Assembly (NCBI RefSeq): GCF_000621785.1
Contig: NZ_JHXI01000010.1
Coordinates: 1 to 64,000 of the forward strand
Reading direction: 5' to 3'
DNA length: 64,000 bases
Origin: Ruminococcus flavefaciens ND2009
GTDB lineage: Bacteria > Bacillota > Clostridia > Oscillospirales > Ruminococcaceae
Part shown: positions 34,119-42,233 of the stretch, piece after piece
How the letters are laid out: each line of letters begins with the position of its first letter
Position numbering within the stretch: the first letter of the stretch is position 1
Made by a program: the position numbers and the translations under genes
The notes under the pieces: model-generated
Seen by the model: the letters and a program-made list of their open reading frames with translations, nothing else
Databases searched by the model: none
What the model was told of the DNA's origin: nothing

Positions 34119-34832
34119 ATGAAAAAACTTGATCTTTCACAGGAGCTCAGCTCAAACGCTTACCCCGGCAGAGGTATCGTTATCGGTAAGTCTGAATGCG
34201 GCAAGTACGCCGTAACAGCTTACTTCATCATGGGCAGAAGCGAGAACAGCCGCAACCGCGTGTTCATCGAAGAGGGCAGAGGTATCCGTACAGAGGCTTT
34301 CGATCCTTCAAAGCTCACCGATCCCCACCTCATCATCTATGCTCCCGTAAGAGTTCTGGGCAACAAGCTCATTGTTACCAACGGCGACCAGACCGACACT
34401 ATCTATGAGCTCATGGACAAGCAGTACACCTTCGAGCAGGCTCTCCGCACAAGAGAGTTCGAGGACGATGCTCCCAACTTCACCCCCCGTATCTCGGGTA
34501 TACTCCGCTTCGGTGAGGAGGGCTTCAACTACGCAATGTCCATACTCAAGAGCGCTAACGGCAATCCAGACTCCTGTCAGAGATATACTTTCAGCTACAC
34601 AAATCCCATCCCAGGCGAGGGACACTTCATCCATACCTATATGGGCGACGGTTCTCCCCTTCCCAGCTTTGAGGGCGAGCCCAAGCTGGTAGGCATCAGC
34701 GGAAATATCGATGAGTTCACAGATATGCTCTGGACAAGTCTCAACGCTGACAACAAGGTCTCTCTCTTTGTCCGCTATGTGAACCTTGAGGACAACTCCG
34801 AGGAGACACGCATCGTAAACAAGAACAAGTAA
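34119..34832 (+). CDS. purO: IMP cyclohydrolase, archaeal PurO type (237 aa)
   Basis: Closes the final ring of IMP from FAICAR. Features of the PurO family: YPGRGIVIGKSECGKYAVTA near the N-terminus, SENSRNRVF, the VRVLGNKLIVTNGDQTDTI segment at about residues 78-96, and FTPRISGILRF. This family was first known from archaea and differs from the C-terminal domain of bacterial PurH. RBS AAAGGAG precedes the start. It is found with a stand-alone AICAR transformylase two genes downstream, so the two together replace PurH. Its stop overlaps the next start (TAATG). Confidence 0.88.
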   Translation: MKKLDLSQELSSNAYPGRGIVIGKSECGKYAVTAYFIMGRSENSRNRVFIEEGRGIRTEAFDPSKLTDPHLIIYAPVRVLGNKLIVTNGDQTDTIYELMDKQYTFEQALRTREFEDDAPNFTPRISGILRFGEEGFNYAMSILKSANGNPDSCQRYTFSYTNPIPGEGHFIHTYMGDGSPLPSFEGEPKLVGISGNIDEFTDMLWTSLNADNKVSLFVRYVNLEDNSEETRIVNKNK

Positions 34833-35734
34833 TGCAGAACATCAAAAGATCTTTCGCAGCAATTCTCGCAGCGGCGCTGGTGGCGCTTACAGGGTGCAGT
34901 TCCCGAAAATCAGCGTCTTCTTCGCGTACCGAAGACCTGCCCGATACCCTTTCGGCTGAGGAAGTTGTGCTGCCTGATAATAAAGCTGCATACCGCTGTA
35001 CTTCATATCAGTATGAAGGCGACGAACTGGTCTGCAAATACTATCAGGACTTCGACGACCATGATAACATCATCAGGTCGGAGACCGCCGGTGATCCCGA
35101 AAATATGGAGCTGACGAAGCTTTACAGCTATACCTATGACAAAAACGGCAATGTCACGGCAAAGACCCAGAGCTACACCGCCCCGCCGTCAACGGACAAG
35201 GACTATAACTTCCATGACCGGTTCTGTTACTATGACGACGGAACACTGAAATATCATGTCAATTACACCAAAGACAGGGATACGGAGCTGTGGAAAAAGA
35301 ATTACCGCAAGGAATATGACAGCCACGGCAGCGAGGTGCTGTATATTTCCTATAACACCGACGGAAGTACCAACTATCGCAGCGAAACGCAATGCGAGTA
35401 TGACAGCGGCGGTAATCTCACAAAGGAGACCTGGCACAGCGACGGTTCATCTCAGGTGACCGAATATACCTACGATGATGCAGGGAATATTCTCACCGCT
35501 GTAAGAACGGAATCCTCAGAGGATACGGACGAAAGCTTCGTATATAAGACCGAGTATGCTTACGACAGCAGGGGCAATCTCATAAAAGAAACTAAAACGG
35601 ACCCGTATAACGAAACGGTCTCAACAGAGTATGAGTACGACGAAACGGACAGACTGATATATAAGGATATCATCTCTTCCGTATCAGATGTGCATACAAC
35701 GTACAGATATGAGTACGAAAAAATATCCGGCTAA
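34832..35734 (+). CDS. YD-repeat lipoprotein (300 aa)
   Basis: Predicted outer-face membrane lipoprotein: signal LAAALVALTGCSS with lipobox LTGC. The mature part is built of repeated YD-type units such as YTYDKNGNVTAKTQ, CEYDSGGNLTKETW, YTYDDAGNILTAVR and YAYDSRGNLIKETK, as in Rhs/YD proteins but very short. There is no toxin domain or RHS core motif. It starts on the base where purO stops. Sugar binding has been proposed for YD repeats; nothing here proves it. Confidence 0.85.
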   Translation: MQNIKRSFAAILAAALVALTGCSSRKSASSSRTEDLPDTLSAEEVVLPDNKAAYRCTSYQYEGDELVCKYYQDFDDHDNIIRSETAGDPENMELTKLYSYTYDKNGNVTAKTQSYTAPPSTDKDYNFHDRFCYYDDGTLKYHVNYTKDRDTELWKKNYRKEYDSHGSEVLYISYNTDGSTNYRSETQCEYDSGGNLTKETWHSDGSSQVTEYTYDDAGNILTAVRTESSEDTDESFVYKTEYAYDSRGNLIKETKTDPYNETVSTEYEYDETDRLIYKDIISSVSDVHTTYRYEYEKISG

Positions 35735-35763
35735 TTATGAATTGATACAAGGAGGACATTATC

Positions 35764-36945
35764 ATGTCAAATGAAATGCAGTTAAAGTATGGCTGTAACC
35801 CCAATCAGAAACCTTCAAGAGTCTATATGGCTGACGGCAGCGAGCTCCCTATCGAGGTGCTCTGCGGAAAGCCCGGCTATATCAACCTGCTTGACGCCTT
35901 CAACGGCTGGCAGCTGGTAAAGGAGCTGAAGGCTGCTACAGGTATGTGCGCAGCTACTTCATTCAAGCACGTTTCACCTGCGGGCGCTGCTATCGGCAGA
36001 CCTCTCAGCGATGATCTCAAAAAGATCTACTGGGTAGACGATCTGGGTGAGCTCACTCCCCTTGCAAGCGCTTACGCAAGAGCAAGAGGCGCTGACAGAA
36101 TGTCCTCTTACGGCGATTTCATCGCTCTCTCCGACAAGGTGGACGTTTGCACAGCAAAAATGATCCAGCGCGAGGTTTCCGACGGCGTTATCGCTCCCGA
36201 CTACGATCCCGAGGCTCTTGAGATACTCAAGTCCAAGAGAAAGGGCACATACTGCATACTCAAAATGGACGAGAACTACAAGCCCGCTCCCATCGAGACA
36301 AAGCAGGTATACGGCGTTTCCTTCGAGCAGGGACGCAATGAGCTGAACATCAACCGTGAGCTCCTGGCTAACATCGTTACAGAGAACAAGGATATCCCCG
36401 ACGATAAGAAGGACGACCTCCTTATCTCTCTCATCACACTCAAGTACACACAGTCCAACTCAGTCTGCTACGTCAAGGACGGACAGGCTATCGGTATCGG
36501 TGCAGGACAGCAGTCCCGTATCCACTGCACACGTCTGGCAGGTCAGAAGGCTGACAACTGGTGGCTGAGACAGTCTCCCCAGGTAATGGGGCTCCAGTTC
36601 GTTGACGACATCCGCCGTGCAGACCGTGACAACGCTATCGACGTTTACATCGGCGACGAGTACGAGGACGTTCTCCGCGAGGGCGAGTGGCAGCGTATCT
36701 TCAAGGTAAAGCCTGCTGTATTCACCCGCGAGGAAAAGAAGGCATGGCTTGCCAAGAACACAGGCGTTTGCCTCGGTTCAGACGCATTCTTCCCCTTCGG
36801 CGACAACATCGAGAGAGCAAAGAAGTCAGGCGTTGAGTACATCGCAGAGCCCGGCGGTTCTATCCGTGACGACAACGTTATCGAGACCTGCAACAAGTAC
36901 AATATCGCAATGGCATTCACAGGTATCCGCCTGTTCCACCACTAA
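35764..36945 (+). CDS. Stand-alone AICAR transformylase (PurH N-type domain only, 393 aa)
   Basis: Formylates AICAR to FAICAR with 10-formyl-tetrahydrofolate. The protein corresponds to the AICARFT half of PurH: LKYGCNPNQKPSRVY, GKPGYINLLDAFNGWQLVKEL, the catalytic-region SFKHVSPAGAAIG (Lys-His), YTQSNSVCYVKDGQAIGIGAGQQSRIHC (shortened in citation) and a C-terminal PGGSIRDDNVIETC. No MGS-like IMP cyclohydrolase domain is attached. Length 393 agrees with the domain alone. The name purV has been used for such proteins. AGGAGG precedes the start at 35764; a hairpin follows it at 36955. Confidence 0.92.
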   Translation: MSNEMQLKYGCNPNQKPSRVYMADGSELPIEVLCGKPGYINLLDAFNGWQLVKELKAATGMCAATSFKHVSPAGAAIGRPLSDDLKKIYWVDDLGELTPLASAYARARGADRMSSYGDFIALSDKVDVCTAKMIQREVSDGVIAPDYDPEALEILKSKRKGTYCILKMDENYKPAPIETKQVYGVSFEQGRNELNINRELLANIVTENKDIPDDKKDDLLISLITLKYTQSNSVCYVKDGQAIGIGAGQQSRIHCTRLAGQKADNWWLRQSPQVMGLQFVDDIRRADRDNAIDVYIGDEYEDVLREGEWQRIFKVKPAVFTREEKKAWLAKNTGVCLGSDAFFPFGDNIERAKKSGVEYIAEPGGSIRDDNVIETCNKYNIAMAFTGIRLFHH

Positions 36946-36954
36946 TAGACCATC

Positions 36955-36990
36955 AGCTGCGGTCAGGAATTGACCGCAGCTTTATACTAT
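36955..36990 (+). terminator. Hairpin after AICAR transformylase gene
   Basis: AGCTGCGGTCA (36955-36965) / TGACCGCAGCT (36971-36981) with a five-base loop, followed by TTATACTAT. The T tract is poor, so it may only reduce read-through to the lipoprotein gene. Confidence 0.65.
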
Positions 36991-37000
36991 GGAGAATAAT

Positions 37001-37588
37001 ATGAAAAAACACAGACTTACGGCTGTCGCAGCTGCCTGTGCGTTACTTACGGCACTCTGCGGCTGTACTGACGGTAAAAGCGGCTCATCGGACAGCTCTC
37101 CCGTCTCATCAGACTTGGCTCCCGTCTCCGCAGAGGCTGTCACCGCACCGCAGGGCAGCGCCGATTACAGCGACGGCACCTACAGCGGAGAGGGCTTCTC
37201 GCTCTATGCGGACCCTGCTATCTGGGAGTACACAGGCGGCAAGGAGGACTCGCCCTGCGACCTTCAGCTCCGGTCAGGGGGCGGCGCCAATACCTGCGGC
37301 GTCAGCGTATATATCTCTGACGATGACCACGGCGGAAAGAGCGCGCAGGACATCGTCATGAACGCCGATGACGAGAGAATAGTCTATACAGGCGCCCTGG
37401 CTACCACCGCTCTCACCTTCTATTATTATGAGTGGGCTATCGACGAGGAAAAGCACGGCAGGACCTACTTCGGGGACTATGGCGACAGCTACATCTGCGT
37501 CTATGCGGAGAGTCCCAACTTCGGCTATGTCGAAAGCAAGATAGCCGACCTTCTCGGCGGCATGACCCTTTCTGAAAACAGTAAATAA
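37001..37588 (+). CDS. Lipoprotein (195 aa)
   Basis: Lipoprotein signal peptide ACALLTALCGCTDG with lipobox Cys near residue 21, then a Ser-rich linker and a soluble domain of about 140 residues (GEGFSLYADPAIWEY ... SYICVYAESPNFGYVESKIADLLGGMTL). A similar ending (HTYYINVVFQKDR...MLDGITIK) occurs in the gene at 38721-39305, suggesting a shared fold resembling domains that judge small stress-related lipoproteins. The start at 37001 has GGAG upstream. Function is unknown. Confidence 0.78.
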   Translation: MKKHRLTAVAAACALLTALCGCTDGKSGSSDSSPVSSDLAPVSAEAVTAPQGSADYSDGTYSGEGFSLYADPAIWEYTGGKEDSPCDLQLRSGGGANTCGVSVYISDDDHGGKSAQDIVMNADDERIVYTGALATTALTFYYYEWAIDEEKHGRTYFGDYGDSYICVYAESPNFGYVESKIADLLGGMTLSENSK

Positions 37589-37687
37589 AGCTCTTGCAAT
37601 ATTGTCCCCGGTATGTTATACTATATTTATAGTTATAATTTGCAGAATTTTACCGCAAGTTATATTATTTCTGTAATGGAGGACAAT

Positions 37688-38206
37688 ATGAGCAGCTACC
37701 ACTCGATCTCACTAAAAAAGCTTTATATCACCGCTGCTGTTTTCTGCGGAATATATATACTCGCATCCATACTCGCCTATATCCTGTCGGGTACTGTTTT
37801 CACAGCTGCTGCAAGCAGCAGCTTCGCGGCTTCTCACCCCGAAATGACAATATCGGGCAAATGCAAGGCTCTGCTGTGCATTACACAGATAGTATGGCTG
37901 CCCTTCGTCATATACATTTTCAGCTGCACGGGCTGGGCATTCTCTGCCAAGCGATGCAGACGCACACTCAAAGCCGCACCACTGCTGTGGATGCTCGGAT
38001 TTATCGCCGAGCACGTCATAGCGCTCCTTATATCACACTCGTCACTGGCTAAGACCTATATTTCCGAAAGCTGGCTCATTCAGCGGACAGAGTATATCAC
38101 CTTTTTCTTCGCTATCCTCCTTGTGGGAGCTCTGGTGCTTGTATGCACCGCCGCCGCACTGGGTATCGACGAAGACCGCCATGTAAAGCATCTAAAGTAT
38201 AAATAA
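37688..38206 (+). CDS. Small polytopic membrane protein (172 aa)
   Basis: About four predicted helices: LYITAAVFCGIYILASILAY, CITQIVWLPFVIYIF, LLWMLGFIAEHVIALLI and FFFAILLVGALVLVCTAAAL. No motif is recognised. The start at 37688 follows GGAGGA; an upstream ATG at 37613 lacks a site. The 99-nt gap before it has no clear promoter. First of three consecutive envelope genes (37688-39305). Confidence 0.72.
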   Translation: MSSYHSISLKKLYITAAVFCGIYILASILAYILSGTVFTAAASSSFAASHPEMTISGKCKALLCITQIVWLPFVIYIFSCTGWAFSAKRCRRTLKAAPLLWMLGFIAEHVIALLISHSSLAKTYISESWLIQRTEYITFFFAILLVGALVLVCTAAALGIDEDRHVKHLKYK

Positions 38207-38217
38207 GGAGTAAAAAA

Positions 38218-38724
38218 ATGCAGAAATCAAACGCACTAAGAGTCACACTACTTATATCCGCACTATGCTGTATCACAAAGATCGCACTGGATATATTCTT
38301 TATAATAGACACCCATCTTTCCTTCTACACCGCTGCACTCAGCAGCGACGGAGAAGCTTTTATGCCAACGGATATAAAGGTATTCCTGATAATCCTGTCC
38401 GTGTTTTCGGCGCTGCCCATAGGCATAATCGCCGCAGTGAACTACGTAAAGACCGACCTGCGGCGGAAACGTGGTATTTCTACCACAGTCACCGCAGGAA
38501 TATTCTACTGTCTTTATATACTGGGCTCTGTCCTGACAGCAAGCTTGCTCAAGTATGTCATCGGCAGATTTTACGGCAGCAGTGAGCTTGCTCTCGCTGA
38601 AAAGATCTGCGTACGGCTCTGTACCACAAATTTTCTCGTCCACGCCGCCGCCGTAATGGTGTTCTGCTGCGCTGCGGTGGAGATATACGGCGGAAAGGCA
38701 CCTGCCAAAGGAGCAAAACAATGA
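38218..38724 (+). CDS. Small polytopic membrane protein (168 aa)
   Basis: About four hydrophobic segments (LLISALCCITKIALDIFFII, VFLIILSVFSALPIGIIAAV, GIFYCLYILGSVLTASLL and FLVHAAAVMVFCCAAVEI). Topology resembles the preceding gene and the two could be distant paralogues. The stop overlaps the next start (ATGA at 38721). RBS AAGGAG. Function is unknown. Confidence 0.72.
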   Translation: MQKSNALRVTLLISALCCITKIALDIFFIIDTHLSFYTAALSSDGEAFMPTDIKVFLIILSVFSALPIGIIAAVNYVKTDLRRKRGISTTVTAGIFYCLYILGSVLTASLLKYVIGRFYGSSELALAEKICVRLCTTNFLVHAAAVMVFCCAAVEIYGGKAPAKGAKQ

Positions 38725-39305
38725 AAAAAGCGATCATCATAACAGGCGCTTTCGTTGCAGCTATCGCTGCGGGATCAGCAAGCTATATTTACCACAAAAA
38801 CAGCTCTCCCGAAAAGCCCGCCGCCTCTTCAAAGGAAACAGCGGTCTTCAAGGAATTTGACAACGAATACATACATATCAAAGCCGGAAGCAATCATGAG
38901 GTCAGGGAAACTGACAGGAAATCCGACTCCCTGCTGATGGGCGTGACCGTTCAGTATAATGAAGACATCGATAAGAAAAGAGCTTCCGAGGTATTCGTCA
39001 ATATAGGGATAACCGACTCAGGCAACTCTGAGGCAATGGAAAAAGGTGCGGAAACCGCTTATAATTCAAGAGCAAAAGACCCCGATACCTACTTTTCCGT
39101 TACCAGGGATAAAAAAGAGATCTTCGGATATGAGGCTGAACACGTCTATTATGAAGCCTCTATCCCGCCAGATACGCCAAGGTTCGGCAGAGACCAGTAC
39201 AGCTTTATAAAGGACGGTCACACATACTATATCAACGTCGTCTTCCAGAAGGACAGAGACGAGGCAGAAGTACAGGAAATGCTTGACGGCATTACCATAA
39301 AATAA
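38721..39305 (+). CDS. Membrane-anchored or secreted protein (194 aa)
   Basis: An N-terminal hydrophobic segment (AIIITGAFVAAIAAGSASYIY) without a lipobox suggests a membrane anchor or signal peptide. The extracytoplasmic domain (EYIHIKAGSNHEV ... HTYYINVVFQKDRDEAEVQEMLD) resembles the C-terminal part of the lipoprotein at 37001-37588. It overlaps the upstream membrane protein by 4 nt. RBS AAAGGAG lies inside that gene. Function is unknown. Confidence 0.72.
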   Translation: MKKAIIITGAFVAAIAAGSASYIYHKNSSPEKPAASSKETAVFKEFDNEYIHIKAGSNHEVRETDRKSDSLLMGVTVQYNEDIDKKRASEVFVNIGITDSGNSEAMEKGAETAYNSRAKDPDTYFSVTRDKKEIFGYEAEHVYYEASIPPDTPRFGRDQYSFIKDGHTYYINVVFQKDRDEAEVQEMLDGITIK

Positions 39306-39344
39306 AAGGATAAATAACTATTTACATACAGGAGGATTTTCCCA

Positions 39345-40631
39345 ATGAAGAACGTTTTAGTAGTCGGCGGAGGCGGCCGTGAACACGCCATCATCATGAA
39401 GCTGGCAGAGAGCCCCAAGGTAGGCAAGCTCTACTGCACTCCCGGAAACGGCGGTATCTCAAAGTATGCCGAGTGCTTCAATGTCAGCGCGACCGATGTT
39501 GACGGTGTTGTTGCCCTTGCCAAGGAGCTCAGACCCGATATGGTTGTGGTAGCTCCCGACGATCCGCTGGTGCTGGGCATGGTGGACGCACTTCAGGCAG
39601 AGGGCTTCATGACCTTCGGTCCCAAGGCAAATGCTGCTATCATCGAGGGCTCAAAGGTGTTCTCAAAGGAGCTCATGAAGAAGTACAATATCCCCACCGC
39701 CTTCTATGAGGTGTTCACAGAGTCCGACAAGGCTATCGCTTATCTCAAGGAGCAGAACAGCTATCCCGCAGTCATCAAGGCTGACGGTCTGGCTCTCGGA
39801 AAGGGCGTTATCATCGCTCAGAACGAGGAGGAGGCTGTTGCAGCTGTTCATGAGATGATCGACGAGCTCAAGTTCGGCAAGAGCTCGGCAAGAATCGTTA
39901 TCGAGGAGTTCCTCACAGGTCCCGAGGTGTCTGTGCTCAGCTTCACTGACGGCAAGACTATGGTACCCATGATCTCATCTATGGATCACAAGCGAGCTCT
40001 GGACGGCGACAAGGGTCTCAATACAGGCGGTATGGGAACTGTTTCCCCCAACCCCTGCTACACAGAGGACCTGGCTAAGGAGTGCATGGAGAAGATATTC
40101 ATTCCCACTATGAACGCTATGAACGCTGAGGGACGCACCTTCGAGGGCTGTCTCTACTTCGGTCTCATGATGACACCCAAGGGTCCCAAGGTGATCGAGT
40201 ACAACTGCCGCTTCGGTGATCCCGAGACACAGGTAGTTCTCCCCATGCTGGACGCCGATCTCTATGACATCTTTGAGGCTATCTACAACCATGAGCTTGA
40301 CAAGGTCGATATAAAGTGGCATAAGGGCAGCTGCGCCTGCGTAGTAATGGCAAGCGGCGGCTATCCCGAAAGCTATCCCAAGGGCATAAAGATGAACGGC
40401 TTCGACGACAAGGGTCAGGTTGAGGGCTGCTTCGTTTATCACGCAGGCACAAAGCTCAGCGATAACGGAGACTTCCTCACCAACGGCGGCAGAGTCATCG
40501 GCGTTACTGCCAAGGGCGATACCCTTCAGGCTGCTCTCGACAAGGCTTATGAGGGCGTTTCAAAAATAAGCTTCGAGGGCGCTCACTACAGAAAAGACAT
40601 CGGACAGAGAGCACTGAAGGCTCTCGGTTAA
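39345..40631 (+). CDS. purD: Phosphoribosylamine-glycine ligase PurD
   Basis: GAR synthetase, an ATP-grasp enzyme. Seen: VLVVGGGGREHAIIMKLAES at the N-terminus, FGPKANAAIIEGSKVFSKELM, ATP-grasp core YPAVIKADGLALGKGV, RIVIEEFLTGPEVSVLSFTDG, GGMGTVSPNPCY and the metal ligands in VIEYNCRFGDPETQ. Length 428 is standard. AGGAGG precedes the start. Its enzyme product precedes PurN in the pathway. Confidence 0.97.
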   Translation: MKNVLVVGGGGREHAIIMKLAESPKVGKLYCTPGNGGISKYAECFNVSATDVDGVVALAKELRPDMVVVAPDDPLVLGMVDALQAEGFMTFGPKANAAIIEGSKVFSKELMKKYNIPTAFYEVFTESDKAIAYLKEQNSYPAVIKADGLALGKGVIIAQNEEEAVAAVHEMIDELKFGKSSARIVIEEFLTGPEVSVLSFTDGKTMVPMISSMDHKRALDGDKGLNTGGMGTVSPNPCYTEDLAKECMEKIFIPTMNAMNAEGRTFEGCLYFGLMMTPKGPKVIEYNCRFGDPETQVVLPMLDADLYDIFEAIYNHELDKVDIKWHKGSCACVVMASGGYPESYPKGIKMNGFDDKGQVEGCFVYHAGTKLSDNGDFLTNGGRVIGVTAKGDTLQAALDKAYEGVSKISFEGAHYRKDIGQRALKALG

Positions 40632-40641
40632 GGAGTTTCAT

Positions 40642-41262
40642 ATGCACGAACGGTTCAATAAAGGGCTGAAAAGCTGTATGATCGGGAACCTGATGTTTCT
40701 GGCATTCAGCGTGATCTGCCTGATCTATTATAAGATCTATTCCCCTGATTCGGCAATATCAAAGATACTTGAAATAAGCGCCTATGCCTGTGAATTCGGC
40801 GGATTTGCCATGCTCCTGTGGGGCGACTGGCTCGTCTCATCATCAATAAGGTTCAGGAATATAATGAAGCTTTTCTTCTCACTGTATATAGCCCTGGAAT
40901 CAGTTATGATGATACTTGAGCTCAATTCCTACAAATTCGATTTCTACAAGCCCTATTCACTTGTTCTTGCAATAACTCATGCAGTTGTCTCGGGACTGGT
41001 CTGCCTTACGTTCCTCCAGCTTGACCCCGACAATAAAAAGCTGGAGATCACAGTTATATTATGTACAGCAATTATTTTCGTAGGTATGCTGGGCAATATC
41101 ATGGGACTCAGAATATACTTCAGTATCATGATAAACGCCATTGCCTATGCTGTCCTGTTCTATCTGCTCCGCAGGCTTGTTCTTCGTGACGAGATGGAAG
41201 TGGACTGCCACGGCGACCGCGCCCGCGTTGCGGAATATAAAAGTACATTTTTCGATGAATGA
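40642..41262 (+). CDS. Polytopic membrane protein (206 aa)
   Basis: Five to six predicted helices, for example MIGNLMFLAFSVICLIYY, LFFSLYIALESVMMILEL, LVLAITHAVVSGLVCLTFL and ITVILCTAIIFVGMLGNIMG, with a short cytoplasmic tail. No family recognised. It begins 10 nt after purD with AAGGAG and ends the plus-strand run before a strong terminator. Confidence 0.75.
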   Translation: MHERFNKGLKSCMIGNLMFLAFSVICLIYYKIYSPDSAISKILEISAYACEFGGFAMLLWGDWLVSSSIRFRNIMKLFFSLYIALESVMMILELNSYKFDFYKPYSLVLAITHAVVSGLVCLTFLQLDPDNKKLEITVILCTAIIFVGMLGNIMGLRIYFSIMINAIAYAVLFYLLRRLVLRDEMEVDCHGDRARVAEYKSTFFDE

Positions 41263-41300
41263 TAAAAGCTCCATACAAATGTGGTGCTGATATAAAAGTT

Positions 41301-41351
41301 AAAGCCATAGTATTTCTGATGCAAGGTCAGAAGTACTATGGCTTTTTTATT
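41301..41351 (+). terminator. Terminator of the purine cluster
   Basis: AAAGCCATAGTA (41301-41312) / TACTATGGCTTT (41334-41345) followed by TTTTATTT, closing the transcript that ends with the gene at 40642-41262. Confidence 0.9.
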
Positions 41352-41391
41352 TCAGAAGCGTTGGAATATTATATAAATCAAAATTTACATT

Positions 41392-41660
41392 TGTAGGGGA
41401 CGGCGTCCTCGACGTCCCACAAAATTCGTATTATAGTGGTGACTATCATCCGCTCAACCAGGGGACGCCTTCTCTTACAAGGCGTCCCCTCTCCAAAAAC
41501 AGTCCACCGGACTGTTTTTGGATTCACCCCTTGCGAGGCGCCTGACGTAATAAGGGGCTCTGCCCCTTGAACCCTGCCAGAGGCGCCGCCTCTGGACTCT
41601 GCCAAAGGAACACAGTCCCTTTGGAATCCCATTCATAGTTGCCGCAAGGTATTACAATAA
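41392..41660. repeat. Multi-hairpin intergenic island
   Basis: At least five palindromes lie in a row: a 27-nt block at 41392-41418 shared with 29710-29736; GGGGACGCCTT / AGGCGTCCCC (about 41461-41489); CCAAAAACAGTCC / GGACTGTTTTTGG (about 41492-41520); AAGGGGC / GCCCCTT (about 41551-41569); CCAGAGGC / GCCTCTGG (about 41577-41596); CCAAAGG / CCTTTGG (about 41603-41624). No open frame, tRNA or terminator function fits. It looks like a mosaic of mobile palindromic units. Confidence 0.8.
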
Positions 41661-41720
41661 ATTTTGATTTATCTGAGCTAAGCACTAAGCACTGACAACT
41701 AACCACTAAATACTGTAACT
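41659..41720. repeat. Heptamer array with shared 21-nt leader
   Basis: 41659-41679 is identical to 18705-18725. It is followed by degenerate heptamers each ending ACT: AAGCACT, AAGCACT, GACAACT, AACCACT, AAATACT (41680-41714). The same 7-nt period, with other base sequences, is seen at 18601-18679 and 43241-43338. Confidence 0.75.
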
Positions 41721-41733
41721 TACACAAAAATCA

Positions 41734-41762
41734 TTGACAAACCGCTCGTTTTAAGTTAAAAT
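41734..41762 (+). promoter_or_regulatory. Promoter of antitoxin-like gene
   Basis: TTGACA (41734-41739), 17-nt spacer, TAAAAT (41757-41762). It lies directly after the heptamer array and 42 nt before the ATG at 41805. Confidence 0.75.
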
Positions 41763-41804
41763 AGTAGTAAGGGGATCATTTTGTACCGGAAGGAGATTTT
41801 GCCA

Positions 41805-42074
41805 ATGATTTCTATCAAGAACGATGACTTTTCCAATAATTATGAGCTCTTCGTTAAGCTCTGCTCTATGACTTCAGAACCCCTGAAGCTGGTAAACGAG
41901 AACTGTCAGGATATGATAGTCATGACCGCAGAAGCCTTCGACCGACGCAGGAAAATGCTCGATCTCCGTGAGAAACTCCTCGGAACAGACGGCGAGGATA
42001 TGCTGAATGCAAAGTCTGAAGACTTTTCAAAGCTGGGAAATATCCTTAACGAACTGGAAAAAAACGAGGAATAA
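41805..42074 (+). CDS. Phd/YefM-like antitoxin-type protein without toxin partner (89 aa)
   Basis: Small protein with the segment EPLKLVNENCQDMIVMTAEAFDRRRKMLDLREKLL, close to the pattern by which Phd/YefM antitoxins (PVxLTxNGxxxxVVMSxxxYE) are recognised. A Glu/Lys-rich C-terminal tail follows. The start at 41805 has GGAAGGAG upstream. No RelE, Doc or other toxin gene follows; the next gene is pspA with its own promoter. It could be an orphan antitoxin or a repurposed regulator. Confidence 0.65.
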   Translation: MISIKNDDFSNNYELFVKLCSMTSEPLKLVNENCQDMIVMTAEAFDRRRKMLDLREKLLGTDGEDMLNAKSEDFSKLGNILNELEKNEE

Positions 42075-42141
42075 TTTTGTAATAATGCGTTCACAAAGCC
42101 AATTCATAAATGAAAATCAGATGAAATCGGCAGCAAATTCC

Positions 42142-42170
42142 TTGACATAAGTCACACTATGCCATATAAT
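42142..42170 (+). promoter_or_regulatory. Promoter of pspA
   Basis: TTGACA (42142-42147), 17-nt spacer, TATAAT (42165-42170): a perfect sigma-A consensus 64 nt before pspA. Confidence 0.88.
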
Positions 42171-42233
42171 ATAGTCGTGGCACAGGGGGTGTGCCCGTGA
42201 AGCATTCTTACATGAAACAGGAGGATTATAAAA

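Noticed and set aside
34832..35734. Rhs-type polymorphic toxin
   Set aside because: Only short YD repeats after a lipobox; no RHS core, no toxin domain, no immunity gene.
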